This document shows positions 10,203 through 21,309 of a stretch of 64,000 bases of DNA, piece after piece. How positions within the stretch are numbered: position 1 is the stretch's first letter; each line of letters begins with the position of its first letter. The notes beneath the pieces are model-generated. The model worked only from the letters and a program-made list of their open reading frames with translations, did not search any database and was not told where the DNA came from. Source of the stretch: Mycobacterium florentinum (GTDB taxonomy: Bacteria > Actinomycetota > Actinomycetes > Mycobacteriales > Mycobacteriaceae). Position numbers and translations under genes: made by a program. The stretch spans positions 1,240,001-1,304,000 of the forward strand of contig NZ_AP022576.1 in NCBI RefSeq assembly GCF_010730355.1, in the 5' to 3' direction.

Positions 10203-10750
10203 GCGGTAGGCGATCCGCGCGGTTAACCCGGAAATTGCTGTCCGGTTGGTGCAACCGTGCCGGCTAGCCGATGTGCGGCGCAAGGAAATTTGCTCTGGCA
10301 TTCGCTGCGCGCTCACCCCGGCAACGTGCCAGGATGAGTCCCGGCCCGACCGCGACCCCTGCGCGCGGCAAATCAATTCCGTCGCACGGCTGCGTTTTTC
10401 ACCTAACGCTCGCCAACGCCGATACTGGTTTGGGCTGCGAAATCCAGCCCGGCCGCCGGTCGGATTTCCGAAACGTGTTGCGCCCCAGTGCTATAGATTC
10501 CCTTCTAGCCGACCACCCGGCCCGAGTATCTGAAGTTCACCAACGTCCATATCGTGTTGCCGGCGGTGACCCGCGTGGTGCTGCCGACTTCGTGGCAATC
10601 GGTCTGCAGTTGTTTGCGATACGGGTGATTGCACAGGCTGGTCCTGATCTCGTTCTACTTTTGCTTATCATCCGCCGGCACGGTGATTTTCGTGCCCGGC
10701 CCGTCGGCGCTGGCCTTGACGTGTTCCCGGGTTTGCCCGCTCTCGCCGAG
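10203..10750. other. 548-bp gap where Rv1403c would be expected; no supported gene
   Basis: Lies between the marR operator and the priA stop. In H37Rv a second MarR-controlled methyltransferase (Rv1403c) sits here; no methyltransferase motif survives in any frame. A TATAGAT hexamer occurs at about 10492-10498 on the plus strand. On the minus strand a 49-codon stretch (10505-10654) with plausible amino-acid composition lacks a start codon. Nothing here is good enough to call a gene. Confidence 0.5.
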
Positions 10751-12748
10751 CTAACCGATTTGCAGCGGGTCGATCTGCACCCGTGCCGGTTCGTGAGCTT
10801 GCCGGGCGCTGAGCACGCCGACACCGCGGCGCAGGCTGGCCGCCAACTGAAGACCCTGTTCGCGACGGACCCGCACCAGCATCCTGACCACCGGCACGCC
10901 GGCCGGCGTGCCCGGCGGGCGGCGCACCCCGTGCGGCAGGTCGACCGGGCCGAGCAGTTCGGCCCCGTCGGGCAGCGCCGCCTCGTCCAGCAATGCCGTC
11001 ACCGCGTCGGTGCTGCCGTCGATGGCCGCCATGTGCACACTCGGCGGCAGCCCGACTTCGGCGCGCGCCGTCAGGTCGGCGTCGGCATGACCCACGGGAT
11101 CCCATCGGATCAGCGATTGTACTGTGGGAATGGATGATTCGGCGATCACCGTCACCACACCGCCGTCGCCGCGGGCGCGCACCAGCGCCCCGGCGCTCAT
11201 CCAGCGCCATAGCGCGTCCTCGGCGGCACGCAGATCCTGACGGCCCAGCAGTGCCCAGGTGTCCAGCAGCAGCGCCGCGCCGTACCCGCCGTCGGCGCGG
11301 GGTTCGGCACCCGGCGTGGCGACCACCAGGGCCGGGTGGGCGGCGACCTCGGCCACGATCGCGTCGCCCGACGAGGTGATGACCTGCGTGCCGGCGAAGG
11401 CGCGGCCCAGCTCCTCGGCGGTGCGCCGGGCCCCGACCACCACCGCGCGCACCGCATCCGACCCGCACCGCGTGCACCGCAGCGCCGGCTCGGCCCGTCC
11501 ACACCACCGGCACACCGCCCCGGGTCCGCGCTCCTGCAACGACATCGGCCCGGTGCAATGCCGGCACCGGGCTATCGCGCGGCACCGTCCGCAGGCCAGC
11601 GACGGCACGTAGCCGCGGCGCGGCACCTGGACCAGCACCGGCGCCCCGGCCTCCAGCGCCGAGCGAGCGGCGCGCAGCGCGATCGACGGAATACGCGCGG
11701 AGCGGGCCGCCGGGTCGCGTTCGTCGGCGTAGCCGGTGTCGTCGAGCGCGACCACCCGCGGCGTTCGGGACCGCACCACCTGCCGTGTCGCGACGATGTC
11801 GTGCGCCCAGCCGCTGCAAACCAGGGCGTGGGCCTCGGCGGTGCGCGCGTAGCCGCCGATCAGCGCGGCGCACCGCGCCTGATGCGCACGCAACATCGCG
11901 ACCTCGCGGGCATGCGGGTAGGGCGCCCGCGGCTCGGCCAGGCTGTCGTCGGCGTCGGACCAGACCATGACCAGCCCCAGGTCGTTCAGCGGCGCGAAAA
12001 CCGCGCTGCGCGTGCCGATCACCAGCCGCGCCTTGCCGCGCAGCGCCGCCAGCCAGCGCCGGTAGCGTGCGGCCGGCCCCAGGCCCGCCGACAGCGCGAC
12101 CACGAAGTCCTCGTCGATCCGCGCGGTCGCGGCCAGCCACAGCGCGTCGAGATCTCGCTGATCGGGCACGATCGCCAGCGCCGCGCGCCCGGTGCGCACC
12201 GTTTGCGCGGCGGCCTCGGCGAACCGGTCCACCCACTGCTCGCCCGGCAGCGCCTGCCACACCGCACGCGCGGCGCGCGATTCGGCGAGCGCGGCCAGGA
12301 ACTGCTCTCCGCGGCCGTACACCGCCCAGCTGGAGGGGTCGACGGGCGCCACCACCGGCGGTGGCGGGATCGCGATCGATTCCCGCTCCACCCGGGCGTG
12401 CCGGGCCGGGATGGCCAGTCGCAACACGTCCGGGCGGGTCCCCGCGTAACGCGCCGCGACGGCATCGACGAGCCGGAGGATTTCGGGGGTGAGCACCGGC
12501 TCGGGAGACACGACGCGATCGAGCCAGCCCAGCTTGCCGACGTGGTCGGTGTCGTTGCGGCGCTCCAGCACGAACCCGTCGACCAGGCGGCCGTGGAACC
12601 TGACCCGCACTCGCACGCCGGGCTGGGCGTCGTCGGATTGCTCGGCCGACACCAGGTAGTCGAACTCGCGATCCAGGTGCGGCACCGACAGCATCGGCAG
12701 CACGCGGGCGATCGGCTCCACCTCGAGGGGCGTGCGCGCGGCACTCAC
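10751..12748 (-). CDS. priA: Primosomal protein N' PriA-like, helicase-degenerate
   Basis: Homologue of the replication-restart protein PriA (665 aa, GTG start). The N-terminal DNA-binding domain (RVLPMLSVPHLDREFDYLV) and the zinc region with eight Cys (CGRC...CRHC...CRWCG...CTRCG, about 395-440) are conserved. The helicase core is degenerate: no Walker A GxGKT is visible, and the region expected to hold the DEEH box reads V-W-S-D-A-D-D-S-L. Mycobacterial PriA proteins are known for lost ATPase motifs, so this is probably a DNA-binding scaffold. The gene stands alone between the MarR gap and the YhhN gene. Confidence 0.92.
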   Translation of the reverse strand: MSAARTPLEVEPIARVLPMLSVPHLDREFDYLVSAEQSDDAQPGVRVRVRFHGRLVDGFVLERRNDTDHVGKLGWLDRVVSPEPVLTPEILRLVDAVAARYAGTRPDVLRLAIPARHARVERESIAIPPPPVVAPVDPSSWAVYGRGEQFLAALAESRAARAVWQALPGEQWVDRFAEAAAQTVRTGRAALAIVPDQRDLDALWLAATARIDEDFVVALSAGLGPAARYRRWLAALRGKARLVIGTRSAVFAPLNDLGLVMVWSDADDSLAEPRAPYPHAREVAMLRAHQARCAALIGGYARTAEAHALVCSGWAHDIVATRQVVRSRTPRVVALDDTGYADERDPAARSARIPSIALRAARSALEAGAPVLVQVPRRGYVPSLACGRCRAIARCRHCTGPMSLQERGPGAVCRWCGRAEPALRCTRCGSDAVRAVVVGARRTAEELGRAFAGTQVITSSGDAIVAEVAAHPALVVATPGAEPRADGGYGAALLLDTWALLGRQDLRAAEDALWRWMSAGALVRARGDGGVVTVIAESSIPTVQSLIRWDPVGHADADLTARAEVGLPPSVHMAAIDGSTDAVTALLDEAALPDGAELLGPVDLPHGVRRPPGTPAGVPVVRMLVRVRREQGLQLAASLRRGVGVLSARQAHEPARVQIDPLQIG

Positions 12749-12828
12749 CGCGCCCTCGTATCACGAAATATATTGCCAGCCAACATTCTTACCGTCCGTG
12801 GCCATACCGTAGCGGCGACCACCGACAG

Positions 12829-13551
12829 TCAGCCCTCGGCAGGCTCGCGGTCATTGTCACCGGCGCCGGGGGCAACGTCACGGCCGAAGAAGAATCCCGC
12901 CGTGATCAGGATCAGGGCCGCGGCGTACAGCCACCAGATCGGCACCGCCAGCGCCTGGTGGCCCAGGATGAACCGGCTGATCGCGATCATCGCGTCCGAG
13001 GCCATGAAGCACACCGCACCCACCGGCACCCAAATCGTCGGCAGCCGTGCCGCTATCGCCGTGCACGCCATCGCGGTCAGCACCACGACGTAGACCGTCA
13101 CCGGGAGCGTCAAGTTGTCCTCACCCAGATGCGGCCAGAACCACACCAGCAATGCGATCGCCGTCACGCACAGCACCGCCATCACCGCGATGCGCGCGCG
13201 GGTCACCGACTCTTTGTCCACCAACGGCAGCAGCGCGCCCATAATGCACAGGTGCGCGCACAGAAAAGCGGCCAGCCCCAAGACAAATGACATGGTCCAC
13301 CACGGGATCGCCAGCAGCCAATCGCCGGTCGCCGACAGCAGCATCGCGGGCATCAGCCAGCGCCGCTCGCTGACGATGGGATGCGCGAACGCGGCGACGG
13401 TCAGCAGCAGCGCCATCAAGGCCTTGAACGGCGGCTGCAGAATCCAATGTCCGGTGAGTTCGGTGCCCGGCGCCGATTGCACCGCGATCACGGTCAGGAA
13501 CACGCCGTAGGCGATGCCCGCCCAGCAGGCCGCCACCCAGCATCCAGCCAT
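12829..13551 (-). CDS. YhhN-family integral membrane protein, Rv1401-like
   Basis: Membrane protein of about 240 aa with roughly eight hydrophobic segments. YhhN/TMEM86 relatives in animals hydrolyse lysoplasmalogen; the bacterial role is uncertain. Family-like features are [15 protein letters not shown] and the late [12 protein letters not shown] segment with conserved Asp residues. The start is ambiguous. ATG 13551 is chosen because the next upstream ATG (13578) would overlap the divergent lipI start codon. Neither has a clear ribosome-binding site. The hydrophilic tail is acidic. Confidence 0.8.
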   Translation of the reverse strand: MAGCWVAACWAGIAYGVFLTVIAVQSAPGTELTGHWILQPPFKALMALLLTVAAFAHPIVSERRWLMPAMLLSATGDWLLAIPWWTMSFVLGLAAFLCAHLCIMGALLPLVDKESVTRARIAVMAVLCVTAIALLVWFWPHLGEDNLTLPVTVYVVVLTAMACTAIAARLPTIWVPVGAVCFMASDAMIAISRFILGHQALAVPIWWLYAAALILITAGFFFGRDVAPGAGDNDREPAEG

Positions 13552-13576
13552 CACGCGGGGTGCGTACGGTACCTGC

Positions 13577-14545
13577 ATGCCCAGCTTTGACAAAGCCGAC
13601 GAGAAACCTCCTATCGACCCCATTCTGCTGAAGGTACTCGACGCGGTTCCGTTCCGGCTATCCACCGACGACGGCATCGACGCTGCGCGCCAGCGGTTCC
13701 GCGATCTGCCGCGCCGGCCGCTGCATCCCGAACTGCGCGTCGAGGACCGCACCATCGAGGGCCCGGGCGGCGTCATCCCGATCAGAATCTATTGGCCGCC
13801 AACAGATTCCGGTGACGGCACGCTGCCCGTCGTGGTCTACCTGCACGGCGGCGGCTTCGTGCTCGGCGACCTGGACACGCACGACGGCACCGCCCGACAG
13901 CACGCGGTGGGCGCCGACGCGATCGTGGTGTCGGTCGACTACCGGTTGGCCCCCGAGCACCCGTATCCCGCGGCCGTCGAAGACGCTTGGGCCGCAACGT
14001 TGTGGGTCGTCGAGCACGGCGCAGAGCTGGGCGCGAACCCCGCCCGGCTGGCCGTCGCCGGGGATTCCGCGGGCGGCAACATCGCCGCGGCGATCGCCCA
14101 GCAGAGCCGCGACGAAGCCGATCGGGGCGCACCGCCGATCGTCTTCCAGCTGTTGTGGTATCCCTCCACGCTGTGGGACCAGTCGCTGCCGTCCTTCGCG
14201 GAGAACGCGACCGCGCCGATTCTCGGCACCCGGGCCATCGCGCAGTTCTCCCGTTGGTACGCAGGCGATGTCGACTTGTCCAACCCCCCGGTGCGCATGG
14301 CGCCCGGTCGGGCGAAGGATCTGACCGGCCTGCCGGCGGCGTACATCGGCGTCGCCGGCTACGACCCGCTGCGCGACGACGGCATCGCCTACGGCAAGCT
14401 GCTGGCCGCCGCGGGCGTGCCCGCCGAGGTGCACAACGCCGAGACGATGGTGCACGGCTATCTCGGCTACGCGGGCGTGGTTCCGGACGCCACGGCCGGG
14501 TTGGACCGGGGGCTCGCGGCGTTAAGGAATGCGCTGTACAGGTAA
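13577..14545 (+). CDS. lipI: Carboxylesterase/lipase LipI (HSL family)
   Basis: Alpha/beta-hydrolase of the hormone-sensitive-lipase family, 322 aa, predicted to hydrolyse short-chain carboxyl esters. The oxyanion-hole motif is Y-L-H-G-G-G-F (about 93-99), the nucleophile is in GDSAGG, and the catalytic Asp (YDPLRDDG) and His (MVHGY) follow. The opening [21 protein letters not shown] matches LipI. TACGGT ends 6 nt before ATG 13577 and there is no Shine-Dalgarno, so a leaderless start is likely. It is followed 22 bp later by the paralogue lipH. Confidence 0.94.
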   Translation: MPSFDKADEKPPIDPILLKVLDAVPFRLSTDDGIDAARQRFRDLPRRPLHPELRVEDRTIEGPGGVIPIRIYWPPTDSGDGTLPVVVYLHGGGFVLGDLDTHDGTARQHAVGADAIVVSVDYRLAPEHPYPAAVEDAWAATLWVVEHGAELGANPARLAVAGDSAGGNIAAAIAQQSRDEADRGAPPIVFQLLWYPSTLWDQSLPSFAENATAPILGTRAIAQFSRWYAGDVDLSNPPVRMAPGRAKDLTGLPAAYIGVAGYDPLRDDGIAYGKLLAAAGVPAEVHNAETMVHGYLGYAGVVPDATAGLDRGLAALRNALYR

Positions 14546-14567
14546 ACGGCAGGGGTACGGTGAACGA

Positions 14568-15533
14568 ATGATCGAGCCGCCCCTCGCCCGACCGGGTATC
14601 GACCCGACCTTCAAAGCGTTGCTCGACGCCTTCACCATGACGTTCAACGCGGACGACGGCGTCGAACTTGCCCGCACCCGGCTACGCCAGCTCAAGGTGC
14701 CGGAGGAAATGCTGCCGCCGATGCGGATCGAGGACCGCACGGTCGGCCACGGAGATCTCACCGATATCCCGGTCCGGATCTACTGGCCGCCGGATACCGA
14801 GGCTCCCCCACCCGTCGTGGTTTTTTACCACGGCGGCGGTTTTTGTCTGGGTGATTTGGACACCCACGACCCCGTCGCGCGCGGGCACGCGCTCGGCGCC
14901 GAGGCCATCGTGGTGTCCGTCGGCTACCGACTCGCACCCGAACACCCGTTTCCGGCCGGCGTGAACGACGCCTGGGCCGCCTTGCAGTGGGTCGGCGCGC
15001 ACGCCGCCGAGCTGGGCGGTGACCCGGGCCGGATCGCCGTCGCCGGTGATTCCGCGGGCGGCAACCTCGCGGCGGTCACCGCCCTGCTGGCCCGCGACAA
15101 CGACGGGCCCGCGCTGACGTTCCAGCTGCTGTGGTACCCGGTCGCCACCGGTGACCTGTCGCTGCCCTCGCACACCGAGAACGCCGTCGCGCCGGTGCTG
15201 GACCGCGAGGTGATCGAGGCGTTCCTGGCCTGGTATCTGCCCGACATCGACATCGACGGCGATCCCAAGACGTTGCCCGTCACCGTGGCCCCGGCCAACG
15301 CCGACGACCTGTCCGGATTGCCACCTGCCTACATCGGGACGGCCGGGCACGATCCGCTGCGCGACGACGGGTCGCGCTACGCGGAGCTGCTCAGCGCCGC
15401 GGGGGTGCCCGTCGAGCTGAGCAACGAGCCGACGATGGTGCACGGGTACGCCAGCTTTGCCATGGTGATCCCGGCCGCCGCGGAAGCCACCGAGCGCGGG
15501 TTGCGGGCCCTGCGGAAAGCGCTGCACCCGTAA
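14568..15533 (+). CDS. lipH: Carboxylesterase/lipase LipH (HSL family)
   Basis: Second hormone-sensitive-lipase-type esterase, 321 aa, about half identical to the preceding LipI. It shows the same machinery: F-Y-H-G-G-G-F oxyanion hole, GDSAGGN nucleophile elbow, HDPLRDDG and MVHGY. ATG 14568 has TACGGT ending 6 nt upstream (14556-14561), identical in spacing to lipI, so it may have its own leaderless promoter despite the 22-bp gap. It is followed after 11 bp by the flavin monooxygenase gene, which probably shares the transcript. Confidence 0.94.
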   Translation: MIEPPLARPGIDPTFKALLDAFTMTFNADDGVELARTRLRQLKVPEEMLPPMRIEDRTVGHGDLTDIPVRIYWPPDTEAPPPVVVFYHGGGFCLGDLDTHDPVARGHALGAEAIVVSVGYRLAPEHPFPAGVNDAWAALQWVGAHAAELGGDPGRIAVAGDSAGGNLAAVTALLARDNDGPALTFQLLWYPVATGDLSLPSHTENAVAPVLDREVIEAFLAWYLPDIDIDGDPKTLPVTVAPANADDLSGLPPAYIGTAGHDPLRDDGSRYAELLSAAGVPVELSNEPTMVHGYASFAMVIPAAAEATERGLRALRKALHP

Positions 15534-15544
15534 GCCGGACGTCG

Positions 15545-17044
15545 ATGAGACCGGACGTGCCAGGGAACCCCGACCATCACATCGTGATCGTCGGAGCGGG
15601 ATTCTCCGGTATCGGCGCCGCGATCAAACTCGACAAGGCCGGGCTAGGCGACTATCTCGTGATCGAAGCCGGCGACGGCGTGGGTGGCACCTGGCATTGG
15701 AACACCTATCCCGGTATCGCCGTAGATATTCCGTCGTTCTCCTATCAGTTCTCGTTCGAACAGAGCCGGCAATGGTCGCGGACCTACGCGCCGGGCCGGG
15801 AGCTGAAGGCCTACGCCGAACATTGCGTCGACAAATACGGGATCCGATCGCGAATCCGGTTGAACACCAAGGTTCTTTCCGCCGAATTCGACGACAAGCA
15901 CGCGCTGTGGCGCCTCCAGACGGATCCGGGCGGCGAGGTCACGGCCAGATTCCTGATCAGCGCCAGCGGCGTGCTGACCGTGCCGAACCTGCCCGACATC
16001 GACGGCGTGGACTCGTTCGACGGCGTCACCATGCACACCGCGCGCTGGGATCACCGCCAGGACCTGACCGGCAAGCGCGTCGCGATTATCGGCACCGGCG
16101 CCTCGGCCGTCCAGGTCATCCCCGAGATCGCGCCAATTGTCAGCCAGCTCACCGTATTCCAGCGCACCCCGATCTGGTGCTTCCCCAAATTCGACGTCCC
16201 GTTGCCGGCGGCGCTGCGCGCGGCGATGCGGATTCCCGGCGGGCAGGTCTTACAGCGGCTGCTCAGTCAGGCGTTCGTCGAGCTGACCTTCACGATCGCC
16301 GCGCAGTACTTCACGCTGGTTCCGCTGGCCGGGCGGATGGGCGACGCCGGTCGCCGCTATCTGCGTGAGCAGGTCGACGACCCGGAGGTGCGCGCGCAGC
16401 TCACGCCGCAGTACGCGGTGGGCTGCAAACGGCCCGGCTTCCACAACGGCTACCTGGCCACGTTCAACCGCGACAACGTGCGGCTGGTCACCGAGCCGAT
16501 CGACAAGATCACGCCCGACGCGGTGGCCACCACCGACGGCGAGAACCACGAGATCGATGTGCTGGTGCTGGCGACCGGATTCAAGGTGATGGACGCCGAC
16601 CACATGCCGACCTTTGCGATCACCGGAAGCGGCGGCACCACGCTGACGGAGTTCTGGGACTCCCACCGGCTGCAGGCCTACGAGGGCGTCAGCGTCCCGG
16701 GATTCCCGAACATGTTCAGCGTGATGGGCCCCTACGGCTACGTCGGCTCTTCGTATTTCGCGTTGATCGAGACGCAGACCCACCACATCGTGCGGTGCCT
16801 GAAGCGGGCCCGGCGCACCGGCATGGCACGTGTCGAGGTCACCGAGAAAGCCAACAGCCGCTACTTCGACGAGATGATGCGCAAGCGGCACCGTCAGATC
16901 TTCTGGCAGGACACCTGTCAACTGGCCAACAGCTACTACTTCGACAAGAACGGCGACGTCCCGCTGCGTCCGGCCACCACGATGGAGGCCTACTGGCGCA
17001 GCCGTCGTTTCGACCTCGACGACTACCGATTCGCCAGCCGCTAG
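15545..17044 (+). CDS. FAD-containing monooxygenase, Baeyer-Villiger type (Rv1393c-like)
   Basis: Class B flavoprotein monooxygenase, 499 aa, which uses NADPH and O2 to insert oxygen into ketones or oxidise heteroatoms. It has FAD-binding VGAGFSGIGAA (about 17-27), the BVMO-type fingerprint F-D-G-V-T-M-H-T-A-R-W (FxGxxxHxxxW, about 159-169), and NADPH-binding IGTGASAVQ. The G-G-T-W motif after the first Rossmann fold is also present. It follows lipH by 11 bp. An esterase-BVMO neighbourhood suits ester or ketone turnover, but the substrate is unknown. In H37Rv several unrelated genes separate it from lipH. Confidence 0.92.
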   Translation: MRPDVPGNPDHHIVIVGAGFSGIGAAIKLDKAGLGDYLVIEAGDGVGGTWHWNTYPGIAVDIPSFSYQFSFEQSRQWSRTYAPGRELKAYAEHCVDKYGIRSRIRLNTKVLSAEFDDKHALWRLQTDPGGEVTARFLISASGVLTVPNLPDIDGVDSFDGVTMHTARWDHRQDLTGKRVAIIGTGASAVQVIPEIAPIVSQLTVFQRTPIWCFPKFDVPLPAALRAAMRIPGGQVLQRLLSQAFVELTFTIAAQYFTLVPLAGRMGDAGRRYLREQVDDPEVRAQLTPQYAVGCKRPGFHNGYLATFNRDNVRLVTEPIDKITPDAVATTDGENHEIDVLVLATGFKVMDADHMPTFAITGSGGTTLTEFWDSHRLQAYEGVSVPGFPNMFSVMGPYGYVGSSYFALIETQTHHIVRCLKRARRTGMARVEVTEKANSRYFDEMMRKRHRQIFWQDTCQLANSYYFDKNGDVPLRPATTMEAYWRSRRFDLDDYRFASR

Positions 17045-17054
17045 GCTCGGCGGC

Positions 17055-17614
17055 ATGGCCAAGGAGTTTTCGCGTCTCGACGAGTCGCTCCGAGAATTCA
17101 TCGACGGCCAGGCCATGTTCTTCGTCGCCACCGCCCCGTCCGAAGGCGGCCGAATCAACCTGTCCCCCAAGGGGTATCGCGATACCTTCGCAGTGCTCGA
17201 CGATCACACCGTCGCCTATCTCGATCTGTTCGGCAGTGGCGTGGAAACCATCGCGCACCTGCGTGACAACGGGCGGATCACGCTGATGTTCTGTTCGTTC
17301 GCGCGCAATTCGCGCATCCTGCGGTTGTACGGTACCGGCCGCTCGGTCCGGCCCGACGACGCCGATTTCCCGGCTCTGCTAACGCATTTCGGGGATCAGC
17401 ACGCCGGCGTACGGGCCGCCATCGTCATCGACGTCGAGCGGATCGCCGACGCCTGCGGATTCGCGGTGCCGTACTACGAACTCGTCGACGAACGGCCGGT
17501 GCTCGACACGTACCACGCGAAGGCATCCAAGGAAGCCCGCGTGCACGGCATCGAACGCAACCAGCGCAGCATCGACGGACTGCCCGGGCTAGAACCCGAC
17601 CATCCCGTGCTCGG

Positions 17615-17618
<4 letters not shown>
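17055..17618 (+). CDS. PNPOx-like (split-barrel flavin/F420-type) oxidoreductase
   Basis: 187-residue protein of the pyridoxamine 5'-phosphate oxidase-like split-barrel fold. The first strands include M-F-F-V-A-T-A-P (residues 21-28), then N-L-S-P-K-G and the later N-G-R-I-T-L-M-F-C, typical of this superfamily. These proteins bind FMN, F420 or heme; which applies here is not evident. ATG 17055 has TAGGCT 7 nt upstream, overlapping the previous stop codon. The last 4 bp overlap the convergent metK stop (CTAG). No equivalent lies here in H37Rv as I recall it. Confidence 0.8.
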
Positions 17619-18826
<1,208 letters not shown>

Positions 18827-18837
18827 TGCGTCATCCT

Positions 18838-18890
18838 TCCGTACTCACTAATGTTAGTTAGGCAAATTATCTTAGGTGCCTTCAACTCAA
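18838..18890 (-). promoter_or_regulatory. AT-rich putative metK promoter
   Basis: A conspicuously AT-rich block in a GC-rich background, between coaBC and metK. On the minus strand it contains TAAGAT (18869-18874), TAACTA (18855-18860) and TTGAAG (18880-18885), but no pair has ideal -35/-10 spacing. No SAM-riboswitch fold was evident. It resembles an IdeR box only loosely and I do not call one. Confidence 0.35.
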
Positions 18891-18920
18891 CCGGCTCGGT
18901 CGGGCGATTGCAACCTTGCG

Positions 18921-20171
18921 TTATCCGTTGTCGCCCTGCAGAAAAGTGACAATCGCGTCAACGATGCGACTGGCCATCAGCGTCTTCGACCCGTGCTGCA
19001 GCGCGGCCTCGGTTCCGTCGGACGCCAGCAGCCAGCCGTCGTTGCTGTCCACCTCGAACGCCCGGCCGTCGCCCACCGCGTTGACCACCAACAGGTCACA
19101 TCCCTTGCGGCGCAACTTCGCTCGCGCATGGAACAACACGTCCCCGTTGGCGTCGCCGGTCTCGGCGGCGAAACCGACGATGGCCCGCATGTTGGGCAGC
19201 TCGCCGTGCGCTCGCGCGCGGACCGCGCCGGCCAGCACGTCGTCGTTGCGCACCAACTCGATGGTCGGCGCGTCGTCGTTATCGTTCGGGCCTTTTTTGA
19301 TCTTCGCGGCGGCAACGTGCGCGGGCCGGAAGTCGGCGACCGCGGCGGCCATCACCAGGACATCGGCGGCTGGAGCGTGCTTGGAGACCGCGTCGGCGAG
19401 TTGCTGGGCCGAGCTGATGTGCACCACGTCGACACCGGCCGGGTCGATGAGCCCGACGGTGTGGCCGGCGATCAGCGTGACCTCGGCGCCGCGCTGGGCG
19501 GCGACCCGCGCGACGGCGTAGCCCTGCTTGCCGGAGCTGCGGTTGCCGATGAAGCGGACCGGATCGATCGGCTCGCGGGTGCCGCCCGCGGTCACCAGGA
19601 GCTTGCGGCCGGCCAGGTCAAAGGGCAGCGCGTCACCGCGTTCCAGCAGCAGATGGGCCAGGGTGGTGATCTCCTCGGCCTCGGGCAGCCTTCCTTTGCC
19701 GCTGTCAGCGCCGGTGAGCCGTCCAAACGCCGGTTCCAGCACAACAGCGCCCCGACGGCGCAATGTCGCCACATTGTCGACAGTGGCCGGGTGTAACCAC
19801 ATCTCGGTGTGCATCGCCGGGGCGAACAGCACCGGACATCGCGCCGTGAGCAGCGTGGCGGTCAGCAGATCGTCGGCCCGGCCGTGCACGGCGCGGGCCA
19901 ACAGGTCGGCGGTGGCCGGTGCCACCACGACCAGGTCGGCGTGCTGACCGAGCCGAACGTGCGGCACCTCGGGAACGTCGGAGAACACACCGGTGTGCAC
20001 CGGCTGCCCGGACAGCGCCTCGAACGTGGCGGCGCCGACGAAGCGCAATGCGGATTCGGTCGGGATGACGCGGACGTCATGGCCGGCCTCGGCGAGCTGC
20101 CGGACGACGGTGCACGCCTTGTACGCGGCGATACCCCCGGAGACACCGACGACGATCCGCTTGCGGTCCAC
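18921..20171 (-). CDS. coaBC: Bifunctional CoaBC (Dfp), coenzyme A synthesis
   Basis: Fuses phosphopantothenoylcysteine decarboxylase (CoaC, FMN-dependent, N-terminal) and phosphopantothenate-cysteine ligase (CoaB, C-terminal). CoaC features are V-G-V-S-G-G-I-A-A-Y-K (about 8-18), the APAT site and the substrate-clamp region F-A-P-A-M-H-T-E-M-W. CoaB begins at LLVTAGGTREPIDPVRFI, with GNRSSGKQG and AAVADFRP, and ends with K-L-R-R-K-G-C-D-L-L-V-V-N. Length is 416 aa from GTG 20171. It lies 53 bp downstream of rpoZ. Confidence 0.97.
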   Translation of the reverse strand: MDRKRIVVGVSGGIAAYKACTVVRQLAEAGHDVRVIPTESALRFVGAATFEALSGQPVHTGVFSDVPEVPHVRLGQHADLVVVAPATADLLARAVHGRADDLLTATLLTARCPVLFAPAMHTEMWLHPATVDNVATLRRRGAVVLEPAFGRLTGADSGKGRLPEAEEITTLAHLLLERGDALPFDLAGRKLLVTAGGTREPIDPVRFIGNRSSGKQGYAVARVAAQRGAEVTLIAGHTVGLIDPAGVDVVHISSAQQLADAVSKHAPAADVLVMAAAVADFRPAHVAAAKIKKGPNDNDDAPTIELVRNDDVLAGAVRARAHGELPNMRAIVGFAAETGDANGDVLFHARAKLRRKGCDLLVVNAVGDGRAFEVDSNDGWLLASDGTEAALQHGSKTLMASRIVDAIVTFLQGDNG

Positions 20172-20224
20172 CTATGCCGGCCCTTCTTCGTTGAAGCGGC
20201 TCTCCACGCCCGGCCCCCGACCTG

Positions 20225-20548
20225 TTACTCGCCCTCGGTGTGCTCGAGCAGGTCGGCGTGGATCTCACGCATCGCGATCGAGAGCGGCTTTTCCTGCAAA
20301 CCGGGCTCGACCAGCGGGCCGACGTACTCGAGGATGCCCTCGCCGAGCTGGTTGTAGTAATCGTTGATCTGCCGGGCTCGCTTGGCCGCGTAGATGACCA
20401 GTGCGTACTTGCTCGAGACGCGGTCCAGCAATTCGTCGATGGGCGGGTTGGTGATGCCCAATGGGGTGTCGTAGGCGCGCTGCCCTCCTGCCGAAGGATC
20501 GAATTGATCCACGGCGGTCAGCGTCGCGTCGGACTGCGGAATACTCAC
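20225..20548 (-). CDS. rpoZ: RNA polymerase omega subunit
   Basis: Small subunit that helps assemble and stabilise the beta' chain of RNA polymerase. The 107-residue protein has the family core [16 protein letters not shown] (about 25-40) and [15 protein letters not shown] (about 47-61). GTG 20548 has an AGGAGA site 12 nt upstream. It lies between gmk and coaBC, the standard mycobacterial order, probably on a shared transcript. Confidence 0.97.
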   Translation of the reverse strand: MSIPQSDATLTAVDQFDPSAGGQRAYDTPLGITNPPIDELLDRVSSKYALVIYAAKRARQINDYYNQLGEGILEYVGPLVEPGLQEKPLSIAMREIHADLLEHTEGE

Positions 20549-20624
20549 TTAAGACATTCTCCTGGCGCGTAGAGCGGTTGAAACGGCTAGAAACTTGATT
20601 CGTGATCGCGTCTGACGAGTCGGC

Positions 20625-21251
20625 TCAGGCCGGACCAGGCGCGTTTCCCACCAGCAAGGATACCAATTCGGCGCACGCAGACTCCAATTGACTGTTGACC
20701 ACTACCTGGTCGAAGTCGTCTTGAGCTGCCAGTTCCTCCCGCGCGGTCTCCAGGCGGCGCGCGATGGCCTCGGGCGTTTCGGTGCCACGCCCGAGGAGCC
20801 TGGCCTCCAAATCCGCCCAGCTGGGCGGGGCCAGGAACACCGTGATCGCCTCCGGCATCGCCTTCTTGATCGCCCTGGCTCCGGCCAGGTCCACCTCGAT
20901 GAGCACCGGAAATCCCGACCTGGTCGCGGCCCGGACCGGTTCGGCCGGGGTGCCCGATCGCTGCAGTCCACCGTGGATTTCGGCCCACTCCAGCAGGGCG
21001 CCCTCGTCGATGAGCTGCTGAAAGCGGGCGGGACTGACGAAGTGGTAGTCGACGCCGTCGACCTCGCCCGGCCGCGGCGCCCGCGTCGTGGCCGAGACGC
21101 TGAAATGCAGGTCCGGTACCCGCTCTCGCAGACACCGGACCACTGTTGATTTACCGACCGCTGAGGGACCGGACAGCACCACCACACGTCCCTCGCCTGA
21201 TGGTTCGAGACGTGCGCGGTGCCCGGCGTCCGGTCCCTCGTCGACGTTCAC
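20625..21251 (-). CDS. gmk: Guanylate kinase
   Basis: Phosphorylates GMP to GDP with ATP. Walker A is [10 protein letters not shown] near residue 28. The GMP-binding region [12 protein letters not shown] and D-Y-H-F, the E-W-A-E-I-H-G segment and the lid region G-R-G-T-E-T-P follow. GTG 21251 gives 208 aa, equal to the M. tuberculosis enzyme; a TTG at 21284 would add 11 residues with no support. It follows mihF by 58 bp. Confidence 0.95.
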   Translation of the reverse strand: MNVDEGPDAGHRARLEPSGEGRVVVLSGPSAVGKSTVVRCLRERVPDLHFSVSATTRAPRPGEVDGVDYHFVSPARFQQLIDEGALLEWAEIHGGLQRSGTPAEPVRAATRSGFPVLIEVDLAGARAIKKAMPEAITVFLAPPSWADLEARLLGRGTETPEAIARRLETAREELAAQDDFDQVVVNSQLESACAELVSLLVGNAPGPA

Positions 21252-21309
21252 TGGCGCCCCTGAGTCGGCGCGCCCACAGGCCAATCGGCCTGCATCGCCG
21301 CAGATCGGG

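Noticed and set aside
10505..10750. The priA frame stays open beyond its stop for 31 and then 49 codons, interrupted by one TAG.
   Set aside because: No start codon or ribosome-binding site, no recognised motif, and open stretches of this size are common in GC-rich DNA. PriA homologues end at the normal stop.
18841..18885. Resemblance of the AT-rich region upstream of metK to an IdeR iron box.
   Set aside because: The similarity needs a gap and the two halves are not symmetric; metK is not a known IdeR target. A promoter is the simpler reading.
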